Shown one piece after another: positions 1-6,467 of a stretch of DNA of 6,467 bases. The stretch spans positions 1-6,467 of the forward strand of contig JAIFMR010000031.1 of NCBI GenBank assembly GCA_020048255.1, in the 5' to 3' direction. The position numbers and the translations under genes were made by a program. The notes beneath the pieces were generated by a model, which was not told where the DNA came from, did not search any database, and saw only the letters and a program-made list of their open reading frames with translations. The stretch's first letter is position 1. Each line of letters opens with the position of its first letter. This DNA is from Rhodoferax sp. (GTDB lineage Bacteria; Pseudomonadota; Gammaproteobacteria; Burkholderiales; Burkholderiaceae_C).

Positions 1-2420
1 TCTTGTGCTTGTCGCTCCAAACCGCGCTGCTGCTCGCGGCATTCAGTCAATTTGCGCTCGGCGGTGATCACCTGGTCATCGAGCTGTGCATGGCGCTCCT
101 GGGTGTCCGCCAGTTGCATGTCGAGCTCTTCAAAACGCGACTCAGCGGTAACACGACGCTCTTGCAGATCCTCCAACTGGGCATCCACCTCGGCCAGATC
201 ACCGGCAATTTGAGCGCTGCGGTTGCGTGCCTGTTCTGCGGCTTGAGTCAAGCGCAGCGTTTCAACCTGAAGCGCATGGGCGCGCGCCTGGGTTTCAGTG
301 GCTTCACGTCGCGCCACCAACAGCCGCTGCGCCACGTCGGCATAGGCCGCTTCGCAGCGCACCAGTGCCGCACGCGACTCCTCAGAAATCAGCACCTGCG
401 CACGCAGCTGCTTTTCCAGGTTTTCAATTTCCTGGGCTCGTGCCAGCAAGCCGGCTTGCTCGGAGTCCGGTGCGTAAAAACTGACGCTGTAGCGCCCCAC
501 GGCGTGGCCCGATTTGACGTAAATGAGTTGTCCGGCCTGCAGTGTGTCGCGTTGGGCCAGAGCGACTTCCAGGCTCGGGGCAGTAAAACACCCTTGCAAC
601 CAGTCGTCCAACACGGCTTTTTGACCCGCCTCATGCACCCGCAGCAAGTCTGCCAAACGCGGCAACGCCGAGGTGGCTTGGTCCGTGCCACTGACCGGTG
701 GACTGAAAAAGGCCAGCTTGGCAGGCGGTGCGTCCTGCGCAAAGGCACGCACCAGGTCCAGGCGGCTGACCTCCAGGGCACCCAGGCGCTCACGCAGGGC
801 ACCCTCCAGGGCGTTTTCCCAGCCCTGCTCGATGTGCAAACGGCTCCAGAGCCCCTGCATCTGATCGAGGCCCTGCTTTTGCAGCCAAGGTTGCAACTTG
901 CCGTCGGTCTTGACACGCTCTTGCAGGGCTTTGAGGGCTTCCAGGCGGGCCGACAAGTCCGCCAGACGGGCTGACTCTGCATTGACCACCTGCTGCTGCT
1001 GGCGGCGGTTGTCGTCCAGCTCCGGGACACTGTTTTGCAGCTCGGCCAGGCGTGCCTGCGCCAGTTCTGCGGCCTCCTGGGCCTGATCTTGCTGGAGATG
1101 TTGGCTGGCCAGCCGGGCTTCGTCAGGTGCGGTCAACCCCTGGCGGTCTTGCTGCAAGCGTTCGCGGCGCGTGTCGAGTTGCCGAGATTGTTCGTCCAGG
1201 CTGCGTTGTTCCGCCGCCAGCACACCGATCTGCTGCTGCACCTGTGCCACGCTGGCGCGCTGCTCGTTGGCGGTGCGTTGGGCCAGACGCAAAGCCTCTT
1301 CAAGTTCAGGCAACTGCTGAGCCTGGTCTTCAACCTGTGCCGACAGCAACTCGGTTTTTTCCTCGCCCAGCAATTCCAGCTCTGACAGGTTTTCCAGCTC
1401 AACGTGCGCATCCCGGCTGCGGGTGGCCCACTGCGCACCCTGCTCCCTCAAGGTCACCAGGCGCTGCTCGACACGCTGCCGGCCTTCCACCACAAACCGG
1501 ATTTCAGCCTCCAGGCGACCGACTTCGGTGCTGGCTTCGTACAGCAAGCCCTGTGCCTGGTTGACCTGGTCCCCGGCTGCGTAATGCGCTTGGCGCACCG
1601 TTTCAAGCTCGGCCTCGATGTGGCGCAGGTCAGCCATGCGAGCTTCCAAGGCGTTGACCGCGCCTTGTGCCTCAGACTTGACCTTGGTTTGATCGGCTTC
1701 GGACTCGGTGCGCTTCAAAAACCAGAGCTGATGCTGCTTGAGTGATGCGGCAGCTGACAAGGTGTTGTATTTGAGCGCGACTTCAGCCTGCTTTTCGAGC
1801 TTGTCGAGATTGGCATTGAGCTCGCGGAGAATGTCCTCGACACGGGTCAAATTCTCACGCGTGTCACTGAGGCGATTTTCGGTTTCGCGGCGACGCTCCT
1901 TGTACTTGGAGACGCCAGCAGCTTCCTCCAGGAACAGGCGCAGCTCCTCAGGTCGGCTCTCTATGATGCGGCTGATGGTGCCCTGGCCAATGATGGCGTA
2001 GGCGCGCGGGCCCAGGCCCGTCCCCAAAAACACGTCTTGCACGTCGCGGCGGCGCACTGGTTGGTTGTTGATGTAGTAACTGCTGGTGCCATCACGCGTG
2101 AGCACCCGCTTGACAGCAATCTCGCCAAACTGGCTCCATTGGCCCCCGGCTCGGTGGTCATCGTTGTCAAACACCAATTCGACGCTGGCTCGGCTGGCGG
2201 GCTTGCGCACGGTGGTGCCGTTAAAAATGACGTCCTGCATCGACTCACCACGCAGTTCAGACGCTTTGGACTCGCCCAGCACCCAGCGCACGGCATCCAT
2301 GATGTTGGACTTGCCGCAGCCGTTCGGGCCCACCACCCCGACCAATTGGCCGGGTAGCAAAAAATTGGTGGGCTCGGCAAACGACTTGAAACCGGATAAC
2401 TTGATTGAATTGAGGCGCAC
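1..2420 (-). CDS. smc: Chromosome segregation protein SMC, N-terminal two thirds (3' end outside window)
   Basis: SMC is the ATPase core of the bacterial SMC-ScpAB condensin. It dimerises at its hinge, entraps DNA and helps organise and separate new origins. The frame is open without interruption to the left edge, giving about 806 codons against roughly 1,170 for the family. The N-terminus (MRLNSIKLSGFKSF) is typical. Walker A, GPNGCGKS, is at residues 31-38, and the Q-loop region with IIGQGTISRIIESRPEE surrounds residues 143-157. Residues about 165-505 form a Glu/Gln/Arg/Leu-rich coiled coil, the hinge spans about 510-665, and the return coil follows. The signature motif and Walker B of the C-terminal head lie outside the window. 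The start is GTG at 2420: between the upstream gene's stop and this codon there is no in-frame ATG, GTG or TTG. No Shine-Dalgarno sequence is visible before it. Identity is secure. The lack of frameshift was checked at several points along the gene. Confidence 0.96.
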   Translation of the reverse strand, partial: MRLNSIKLSGFKSFAEPTNFLLPGQLVGVVGPNGCGKSNIMDAVRWVLGESKASELRGESMQDVIFNGTTVRKPASRASVELVFDNDDHRAGGQWSQFGEIAVKRVLTRDGTSSYYINNQPVRRRDVQDVFLGTGLGPRAYAIIGQGTISRIIESRPEELRLFLEEAAGVSKYKERRRETENRLSDTRENLTRVEDILRELNANLDKLEKQAEVALKYNTLSAAASLKQHQLWFLKRTESEADQTKVKSEAQGAVNALEARMADLRHIEAELETVRQAHYAAGDQVNQAQGLLYEASTEVGRLEAEIRFVVEGRQRVEQRLVTLREQGAQWATRSRDAHVELENLSELELLGEEKTELLSAQVEDQAQQLPELEEALRLAQRTANEQRASVAQVQQQIGVLAAEQRSLDEQSRQLDTRRERLQQDRQGLTAPDEARLASQHLQQDQAQEAAELAQARLAELQNSVPELDDNRRQQQQVVNAESARLADLSARLEALKALQERVKTDGKLQPWLQKQGLDQMQGLWSRLHIEQGWENALEGALRERLGALEVSRLDLVRAFAQDAPPAKLAFFSPPVSGTDQATSALPRLADLLRVHEAGQKAVLDDWLQGCFTAPSLEVALAQRDTLQAGQLIYVKSGHAVGRYSVSFYAPDSEQAGLLARAQEIENLEKQLRAQVLISEESRAALVRCEAAYADVAQRLLVARREATETQARAHALQVETLRLTQAAEQARNRSAQIAGDLAEVDAQLEDLQERRVTAESRFEELDMQLADTQERHAQLDDQVITAERKLTECREQQRGLERQAQ

Positions 2421-2536
2421 AGGAGTCGGTGAGGCTTTGAGGAGCAGGCAATAGGCTGTGGCCGGACGGGTCAGTCCGGGGCAGCGCGACAGGGCCTCAT
2501 GATACCTTGCCCACCCGTGGCAGGCGGTCTTGACGC
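2421..2536 (-). other. Intergenic leader between the EamA gene and smc
   Basis: This 116-base gap separates the transporter stop codon from the smc GTG. Read on the minus strand it holds a possible -10 box TATCAT (2504-2499) without a recognisable -35 partner, a nine-codon frame starting ATG at 2500 and ending at 2471, and a hairpin at 2462-2479. No hairpin followed by a T-run is seen, so I find no intrinsic terminator for the upstream gene, and read-through into smc is possible. The promoter call is weak: one hexamer is not enough to establish it. Confidence 0.4.
2462..2479 (-). repeat. Perfect 6-bp inverted repeat (hairpin) in the smc leader
   Basis: CCGGAC and GTCCGG form a perfect GC-rich stem around a six-base loop. 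The repeat ends about 41 bases upstream of the smc GTG. On the minus strand it is not followed by a run of T, so it does not look like a standard intrinsic terminator. It could be a 5' leader structure in smc mRNA or chance in GC-rich DNA. Confidence 0.45.
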
Positions 2537-3442
2537 CTAGCGTGGCGCGGGAGTGCGGGTCACCAAGTAGACACCAGGAAAAATCAAAGCAGCGCCCATC
2601 AGGTGGTGCCAACCCAAGGGCTCGCCCAGCGTTCCCCAGGCGGCTAGAGCGGCGTACAGCGGCGTCAGATACAGTGTGACGGCCACCCGACTGGCCCCAA
2701 TCACTTTTTGCGACCACCCGTACAGCCAATAGGCGCCGATTCCAGGCACCATGGCCGCAGTGATCACCAGCAGGCTGGCTCGGCTTGTCCAGACTGGTGT
2801 TTCGGGCGAGAAAAACTCAACCACGGCAAAGGGCAGCAGCATTGCCACACCCCCCGCACAAATCAGCGCTAAACGTGCCGTGGCGCCCAGCGGACTCGGC
2901 CACTTTTTTTGCAACAGGGCGTACGCTGCCCAAGACACCATGGCGGCCAGAATCCAGCCATCCCCAGCCACCCACCGCACAGTCTCCAGCGCCATCCAAT
3001 GGCCTTTGACGATCACATGCATGACACCCGCCAGCGCCACAACCACGCCCACAGCCTGCCTCAGAACAAAACGCTCACCCAGCCAGATAACGGCGCCGAT
3101 GGCAATCAAAACGGGGGAAGCAGCGTAAATCAAAGCGATGTTCATGGTCGACGTCGTTCGCGCGCCCAGGTAAACCCAGGCACCACAAATGAACATACCC
3201 AAAGTACCCAGCACCAGGTACTGGTACCAGACCGTCCGAATATGGTGGCGTTGCCGCCAGAGTTCAGATCGTGCCAAAAAGGCCAGCAATGCACCGGCAA
3301 TAGACCAGCGCCCGAACGCCAGGGTGTAGGGCTCAACCACGCCAGGCGCACTGCGCGCCACGATGTAGTTGGCTGCCCACAGGGCCGGAATCACCCATAG
3401 CAGTGCCGCCGCCAGCCGCTCGTCAGAGTTTGCGGTGGGCAT
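2537..3442 (-). CDS. EamA/DMT-superfamily transporter, 301 residues, ten predicted membrane helices
   Basis: This is an inner-membrane carrier of the drug/metabolite transporter superfamily, whose members commonly export amino acids or other small metabolites. The substrate cannot be read from sequence. It shows the tandem EamA architecture: repeat one at about residues 8-145 and repeat two at about 160-297, each of five hydrophobic helices. The repeats carry matching motifs, SPVLIAIGAVIWLGERF around 109-125 and LTPLYAALAAWGTLGEP around 259-275, as expected from the internal duplication. The length is normal. I chose the ATG at 3442, two bases after the dusA stop (TGAGCATG), which suggests translational coupling. 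A TTG at 3448 in the same frame would add two residues and overlap the dusA stop. The Shine-Dalgarno signal is poor for both. The family call is firm; RhtA- or YdcZ-like specificity is not claimed. Confidence 0.92.
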   Translation of the reverse strand: MPTANSDERLAAALLWVIPALWAANYIVARSAPGVVEPYTLAFGRWSIAGALLAFLARSELWRQRHHIRTVWYQYLVLGTLGMFICGAWVYLGARTTSTMNIALIYAASPVLIAIGAVIWLGERFVLRQAVGVVVALAGVMHVIVKGHWMALETVRWVAGDGWILAAMVSWAAYALLQKKWPSPLGATARLALICAGGVAMLLPFAVVEFFSPETPVWTSRASLLVITAAMVPGIGAYWLYGWSQKVIGASRVAVTLYLTPLYAALAAWGTLGEPLGWHHLMGAALIFPGVYLVTRTPAPR

Positions 3443-3444
3443 GC

Positions 3445-4458
3445 TCAAACCGCCCGGGCGATGGCCATCACTTGATCAGCCGGCAAGGCTTTCAGGCGGT
3501 GGTCGCTCCAGACACGTCGCCAGTGGCGAGCACCCGGAAGCCCATGACGCAGACCCAGCATGTGCCGGGCAATCGAGTACCAGGGGGTTTGGTTTTGAGC
3601 AGCCTCGCGCATCATGAAATGAACCATTTGCAATTCAATGGTCTCGCGCGTGACTGTCTCTGCCACAGATTCCGCATTGTCCGAGGAAGAAAGCCTTGAA
3701 GAAAAGAACGCCTGATCCCATTCACTTAGCCACCAGGGGTTGTGGTACGCCTCACGGCCCAGCATAACGCCATCGACATGCTCCAAGTGCTCGTTCACCT
3801 GCTCGGTCGTTGTGATACCGCCATTGATCACAATCACCAGTTCTGGGAAATCTTTTTTGAGTCGGTACGCCCAGTCGTAGCGCAGCGGTGGAATTTCCCG
3901 ATTGTCCTTGGGGCTCAAACCCTTTAACCACGCATTACGGGCATGAACGATAAAGGTCGGGCAACCCGCTTGGCTGACCGCGCCCACAAAATCGCGCACA
4001 AAGCTATAACTCTCGCTTTGGTCAATGCCGATGCGGTGTTTGACCGTGACCGGCACGCTCACCACGTCCACCATGGCCTTGACACAGTCAGCCACCAACT
4101 GCGGTTCGTTCATCAGGCAGGCACCAAACGCACCGCGCTGCACACGTTCGCTGGGACAACCACAGTTCAAATTGATTTCTGCATAACCCCATTGGGCACC
4201 GAGCCTGGCGCAGTGGGCCAGATCAGCCGGGTCGCTCCCGCCCAATTGCAAGGCGACAGGTTGTTCTTCGGGGTTGAAGCGCAGATGACGTCCTACATCA
4301 CCGTGAATCAACGCGCCGGTGGTCACCATTTCGGTATAGAGCAGGGCTTGATGGGTTAGCAGCCGGTGAAAATAACGGCAGTGGCGATCTGACCAATCGA
4401 GCATGGGCGCCACGCACAGGCGCCAACGGTCGGAGCCGAATGAGGGAGATAAAGACAT
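3445..4458 (-). CDS. dusA: tRNA-dihydrouridine(20/20a) synthase DusA
   Basis: DusA is an FMN-dependent, NADPH-using enzyme that reduces uridine to dihydrouridine in the D-loop of tRNA, mainly positions 20 and 20a. The 337-residue product has the family length. Visible features are the N-terminal FMN-barrel motif APMLDWSDRH (17-26), the stretch YTEMVTTGALIHGD (41-54) typical of the DusA subgroup, and NLNCGCPS (96-103), in which C101 is the catalytic acid cysteine. VKHRIG follows with K140, then VHARNAWLKGLSPKDNREIPPL with H172 and R174, INGGI (211-215) and MLGREAYHNPW with G234-R235 for phosphate binding. A helical tRNA-binding domain forms the C-terminus. I chose the ATG at 4458. A TTG at 4482 would add eight residues (MLLGIILP) that do not resemble the family. 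No good Shine-Dalgarno lies before the ATG, which directly abuts a palindrome. Confidence 0.95.
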   Translation of the reverse strand: MSLSPSFGSDRWRLCVAPMLDWSDRHCRYFHRLLTHQALLYTEMVTTGALIHGDVGRHLRFNPEEQPVALQLGGSDPADLAHCARLGAQWGYAEINLNCGCPSERVQRGAFGACLMNEPQLVADCVKAMVDVVSVPVTVKHRIGIDQSESYSFVRDFVGAVSQAGCPTFIVHARNAWLKGLSPKDNREIPPLRYDWAYRLKKDFPELVIVINGGITTTEQVNEHLEHVDGVMLGREAYHNPWWLSEWDQAFFSSRLSSSDNAESVAETVTRETIELQMVHFMMREAAQNQTPWYSIARHMLGLRHGLPGARHWRRVWSDHRLKALPADQVMAIARAV

Positions 4459-4474
4459 GGGCAGAATTATGCCC
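4459..4474 (-). repeat. 16-bp near-perfect palindrome abutting the dusA ATG
   Basis: Read on the plus strand the site is GGGCAGAATTATGCCC. Seven of the eight base pairs are symmetrical, and the only mismatch is the sixth and eleventh bases. The AT-rich centre with GC-rich ends resembles an operator half-site arrangement or a small hairpin. On the minus strand its end touches the dusA start codon, so it could affect translation initiation or host a regulator. No specific regulator is recognised. Confidence 0.4.
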
Positions 4475-4483
4475 AGCAGCAAA

Positions 4484-4501
4484 GGTCAAGGAATCCTGAC
4501 C
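4484..4501 (-). repeat. Imperfect inverted repeat between the TauE/SafE-like gene and dusA
   Basis: The site reads GGTCAAGGAATCCTGACC on the plus strand, with five-base GGTCA/TGACC arms and one further internal pair. On the minus strand it lies 10 bases after the stop of the membrane-protein gene and is followed by TTTGCTGCT. That makes it at best a weak terminator-like hairpin, because there is no real T-run. The arm TTGACC could alternatively serve as a -35 box for dusA, but a TAATTC hexamer lies only 14 bases on, shorter than the usual spacing. Confidence 0.3.
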
Positions 4502-4511
4502 GAATCAAAGC

Positions 4512-5189
4512 TCAAGGCACAGTGCACCAGGGCGCACCATTGTTTGCGTAAGCCATCCACAGCGCCCAAGCAGAACTGGCAGCCAAGGCCAGGCCAGCCA
4601 ATCGCACACCCCAGTCACCAGAACCATTGCCCTTGAGGCGCAGCCAAAGCCAGGGACCCAGCATCATGGAGACGCTGGTCCCGATGGCAAACAAGGCCAT
4701 CACCAAAGCGCCCTCCACCGCATGGCCGGTCAAAGCGGCGACCAACAACGCCGAGTAAAGTAAGCCACAAGGCAGAAAACTCCACAAAGCGCCCAGCACC
4801 AATGGTGCACCCCGGCCCCGACCCAGGGCCAAACTGCGCGCGCCTGTCCAGATTTTTTTGCCCGCCTGTTCCAACCAGATCGGCTGCTCTGCCTTCCAGA
4901 GCAAGAGCAGGCCTAATACCATGACCGCCACATGAAAAAACGTCCAAACCGGTCGCAGGGCAGTAGACTGCACGGTTAACCAGCCCAGGCCTTGCATGGA
5001 CGCAGCGGCAAGCGCGCCCAAGGCCGAGTAGCCTAAGACACGACCAACTTGAAAAGTCCACATGGCAGAGGTCTTTTGCTCCCCTGCTGCTTGGCCAATG
5101 CCAGCACATGCAGCACCGCACATCGCGATGCAATGCGGACCACCCGCCAAGCCCATGAACAAGGCCGTCAAGGCCAGAGAAGTTTGCAT
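4512..5189 (-). CDS. TauE/SafE-like (DsbD_2/UreH-type) six-helix membrane protein linked to hemN
   Basis: The 225-residue product is an inner-membrane protein with about six hydrophobic segments. Near the first helix it carries GGPHCIAMCGA (16-26), with H19, C20 and C24 as a possible metal or thiol site. A second motif, SFLPCGLLYSALL (137-149), has conserved P140-C141-G142. GTSVSMMLGPWL follows at 170-181. These are hallmarks of the family usually annotated as sulfite exporter TauE/SafE family protein, related to the membrane part of DsbD. In Pseudomonas and other proteobacteria such genes sit beside ccoGHIS and hemN, suggesting a role in metal handling or cytochrome cbb3 oxidase assembly; that role is inferred from context. 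The gene starts nine bases after the hemN stop, so co-transcription is likely. The start ATG at 5189 has a GGGGA directly before it, rather close for a Shine-Dalgarno. True sulfite export is unlikely to be its function. Confidence 0.87.
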   Translation of the reverse strand: MQTSLALTALFMGLAGGPHCIAMCGAACAGIGQAAGEQKTSAMWTFQVGRVLGYSALGALAAASMQGLGWLTVQSTALRPVWTFFHVAVMVLGLLLLWKAEQPIWLEQAGKKIWTGARSLALGRGRGAPLVLGALWSFLPCGLLYSALLVAALTGHAVEGALVMALFAIGTSVSMMLGPWLWLRLKGNGSGDWGVRLAGLALAASSAWALWMAYANNGAPWCTVP

Positions 5190-5198
5190 TCCCCGAAT

Positions 5199-6467
5199 CT
5201 AGAGTATTTTGGAAAACTTGGCGCGTGTACGGTCAGTCTGCAGATATTTATCAAAAACCATCGCAACGGCACGCACAAAGAACCAGCCCTTGGCAGTCAC
5301 CTGAATACCTGTTGCATCGAATTGCACCAACCCCTGCTCAGCCTGTGCAGCCAAAGTCTCCATTTCCTTGGAGAAATACTGCTTGAAATCAATGAGATAA
5401 GCCAACTCAATGGACTCGTAGGAAAGCTGCCCCTGGCACATCAAGGCCATGATGACCGCACGACGTACCAAATCATCACGCGACAACGCCAAACCGCGAA
5501 CCACCGGGAACTGCCCTTGATCCAGAAAGTCGTAATACTCCTCCAGCGTTTTGGCATTTTGGCTGTATGTCGCGCCCACCCGACCAATAGATGACACACC
5601 GAGCCCGATCATGTCGCAATCGGGCTGTGTGCTGTAACCCTGGAAGTTCCGATGCAGACGACCCTGGCGCTTGGCAATGGCCAATGAGTCGGTAGGCAGT
5701 GCAAAATGGTCCATGCCAATATAGACATAACCCGCTGCCATAAATGCCGCCATAGAGCGTGCCAACATGGACACTTTGGCGGCGGCCGTTGGAATCTCAA
5801 CCGACGAAATTCGACGCTGCGGCTTGAAACGCTCAGGCAAATGCGCATAGGCGTACAAGGCAATCCGTTCGGGCCGGAGTTCGGTGATTTGGGCCAAGGT
5901 ACGGTCAAACGATTCGGGCGTTTGTTCTGGTAAACCGTAAATCAAATCAGCGTTGACCGATTCAAACCCGAGCTGCCGGGCAGCTGCCACCAACTCAAAC
6001 ACTTGTTCGGCCGGCTGGATACGATGCACGGCCTTCTGCACTGCAGGGTCAAAGTCTTGTACACCAAAACTCAGCCGATTGAAACCGAGTTCATGCAGGA
6101 CATTCAGACGACCTGCGTCGATGGTACGAGGATCAATTTCAATGGAATATTCACCACCTGGTGTCAAGTTGAAGTTGCGGCGTAACATGCCCATCAACTC
6201 CCGCAATTCGTCGTCTGACATAAAGGTCGGTGACCCACCGCCTAGATGAAGTTGAGACACTGCTTGCCCCATCCCCATGTGACGGGTGTGCAAATCCACT
6301 TCACGACTCAGATAGCGAAGATAAGCAGCAGCACGATCATGGTGCTTGGTGATGATTTTGTTACACGCGCAGTAGTAGCACAGCGACTCGCAAAATGGAA
6401 TGTGGACGTACAGAGACAAGGGCAGCACCATAGCAGCAGCGCCCGAGCGACGCTGCTCAAGGGCCTG
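5199..6467 (-). CDS. hemN: Oxygen-independent coproporphyrinogen III oxidase HemN (5' end outside window)
   Basis: HemN is a cytoplasmic radical-SAM enzyme that converts coproporphyrinogen III to protoporphyrinogen IX without oxygen, a late haem-synthesis step needed in micro-oxic or anoxic growth. The frame enters from the right edge with no start and gives 422 residues. By comparison with E. coli HemN (457 residues, first cluster cysteine at 62) about 36 residues are missing. In window numbering the cluster motif CESLCYYCAC spans 26-35 with C26, C30, C33 and C35, the last being the extra cysteine found in true HemN. GGGSPT (76-81) binds S-adenosylmethionine. FNRLSFGVQDF, DLIYGLPEQTPESF, YAHLP, GMDHFA and HRNFQGYSTQ follow in the expected order. 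The presence of NFQGYSTQ and the long C-terminal domain separates it from the haem chaperone HemW. The ATG at 6431 is internal, since it lies just before the conserved LSLYVHIPFC and leaves too little N-terminus. Confidence 0.96.
   Translation of the reverse strand, partial: QALEQRRSGAAAMVLPLSLYVHIPFCESLCYYCACNKIITKHHDRAAAYLRYLSREVDLHTRHMGMGQAVSQLHLGGGSPTFMSDDELRELMGMLRRNFNLTPGGEYSIEIDPRTIDAGRLNVLHELGFNRLSFGVQDFDPAVQKAVHRIQPAEQVFELVAAARQLGFESVNADLIYGLPEQTPESFDRTLAQITELRPERIALYAYAHLPERFKPQRRISSVEIPTAAAKVSMLARSMAAFMAAGYVYIGMDHFALPTDSLAIAKRQGRLHRNFQGYSTQPDCDMIGLGVSSIGRVGATYSQNAKTLEEYYDFLDQGQFPVVRGLALSRDDLVRRAVIMALMCQGQLSYESIELAYLIDFKQYFSKEMETLAAQAEQGLVQFDATGIQVTAKGWFFVRAVAMVFDKYLQTDRTRAKFSKIL

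Noticed and set aside
3..974. A 323-codon plus-strand open frame opposite smc, with other long plus-strand frames at 1035-1385, 1052-1564 and 1404-1745
   Set aside because: The product is Leu/Gln/His/Arg-rich with no recognisable domain, and it mirrors the Glu/Gln/Leu coiled-coil codons of smc. The minus-strand frame encodes an unmistakable SMC through the same bases.
1961..2451. Minus-strand frames at 1961-2380 and 2257-2451 overlapping the smc N-terminus
   Set aside because: They are read in other frames across the Walker A region, and their products are out-of-frame echoes of smc with no family resemblance.
2511..2520. CCACCCGTGG inverted repeat after the transporter as a terminator
   Set aside because: The stem is four bases with a two-base loop and no T-run follows, so it cannot work as a standard intrinsic terminator.
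3451..3460. Perfect 10-base palindrome CGCCCGGGCG near the dusA stop
   Set aside because: It lies within the dusA coding sequence (Ala-Arg-Ala codons) and is expected by chance in GC-rich DNA.
4615..5133. A 172-codon minus-strand frame inside the TauE/SafE-like gene
   Set aside because: It is a frame-shifted shadow. The 225-residue frame has the membrane helices and the conserved cysteine motifs.
5049..5594. A 181-codon plus-strand frame spanning the hemN 3' end and the junction with the membrane-protein gene
   Set aside because: It has no recognisable domain and is antisense to two well-supported genes.
6420..6467. Starting hemN at the ATG at 6431
   Set aside because: The frame stays open to the window edge, and known HemN proteins have about 50 residues before LSLYVHIPFC. 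The codons from 6467 read as the end of that N-terminal segment.
1..6467. Mobile element, defence system, phage, CRISPR, tRNA or rRNA content
   Set aside because: Every stretch is accounted for by five housekeeping-type genes and short gaps. I saw no transposase, integrase, repeat-spacer pattern or RNA gene.

Overview
The window reads as ordinary chromosomal DNA from a betaproteobacterium. The likeliest placement is Burkholderiales, near Comamonadaceae such as Rhodoferax, Polaromonas or Limnohabitans. This rests on moderately GC-rich coding sequence, on the character of the SMC protein (a hinge unlike the glycine-rich Firmicutes type), and on the DusA and HemN sequences. It is a judgement from remembered families, not a database result. 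I see no insertion sequence, phage gene, tRNA, rRNA, CRISPR array or other sign of horizontal transfer.

All five genes lie on the minus strand and are tightly packed, so they are best read from right to left. The window opens (6467 to 5199) inside hemN, the oxygen-independent coproporphyrinogen III oxidase, which lacks only its extreme N-terminus. Nine bases later comes a six-helix membrane protein of the TauE/SafE-like (DsbD_2/UreH-type) family with HCxxMCG and PCG motifs (5189 to 4512). A 53-base gap with two short palindromes leads to dusA, a tRNA-dihydrouridine synthase (4458 to 3445). Its stop codon is followed two bases later by the ATG of an EamA/DMT-family transporter (3442 to 2537). 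After a 116-base gap with a small hairpin, smc begins with GTG at 2420 and runs off the left edge. The window holds its N-terminal ATPase half, the first coiled-coil arm, the hinge and the start of the returning arm, about 806 codons.

Functionally this is housekeeping: low-oxygen haem synthesis, probably linked to respiratory oxidase assembly through the membrane protein (hemN plus the TauE/SafE-like gene), tRNA modification (dusA), small-metabolite export (the EamA protein) and chromosome segregation (smc). No stretch over 300 bases lacks a gene. Many long open frames lie opposite or offset to these genes, most strikingly opposite smc, but they are by-products of base composition.

I found no convincing undescribed system. 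The points worth a second look are modest: the twin palindromes and ambiguous start at dusA, the unusual leader of smc (single possible start, no Shine-Dalgarno, hairpin, nine-codon leader frame), the hemN-linked membrane protein whose exact role is not settled, and the divergent SMC hinge.
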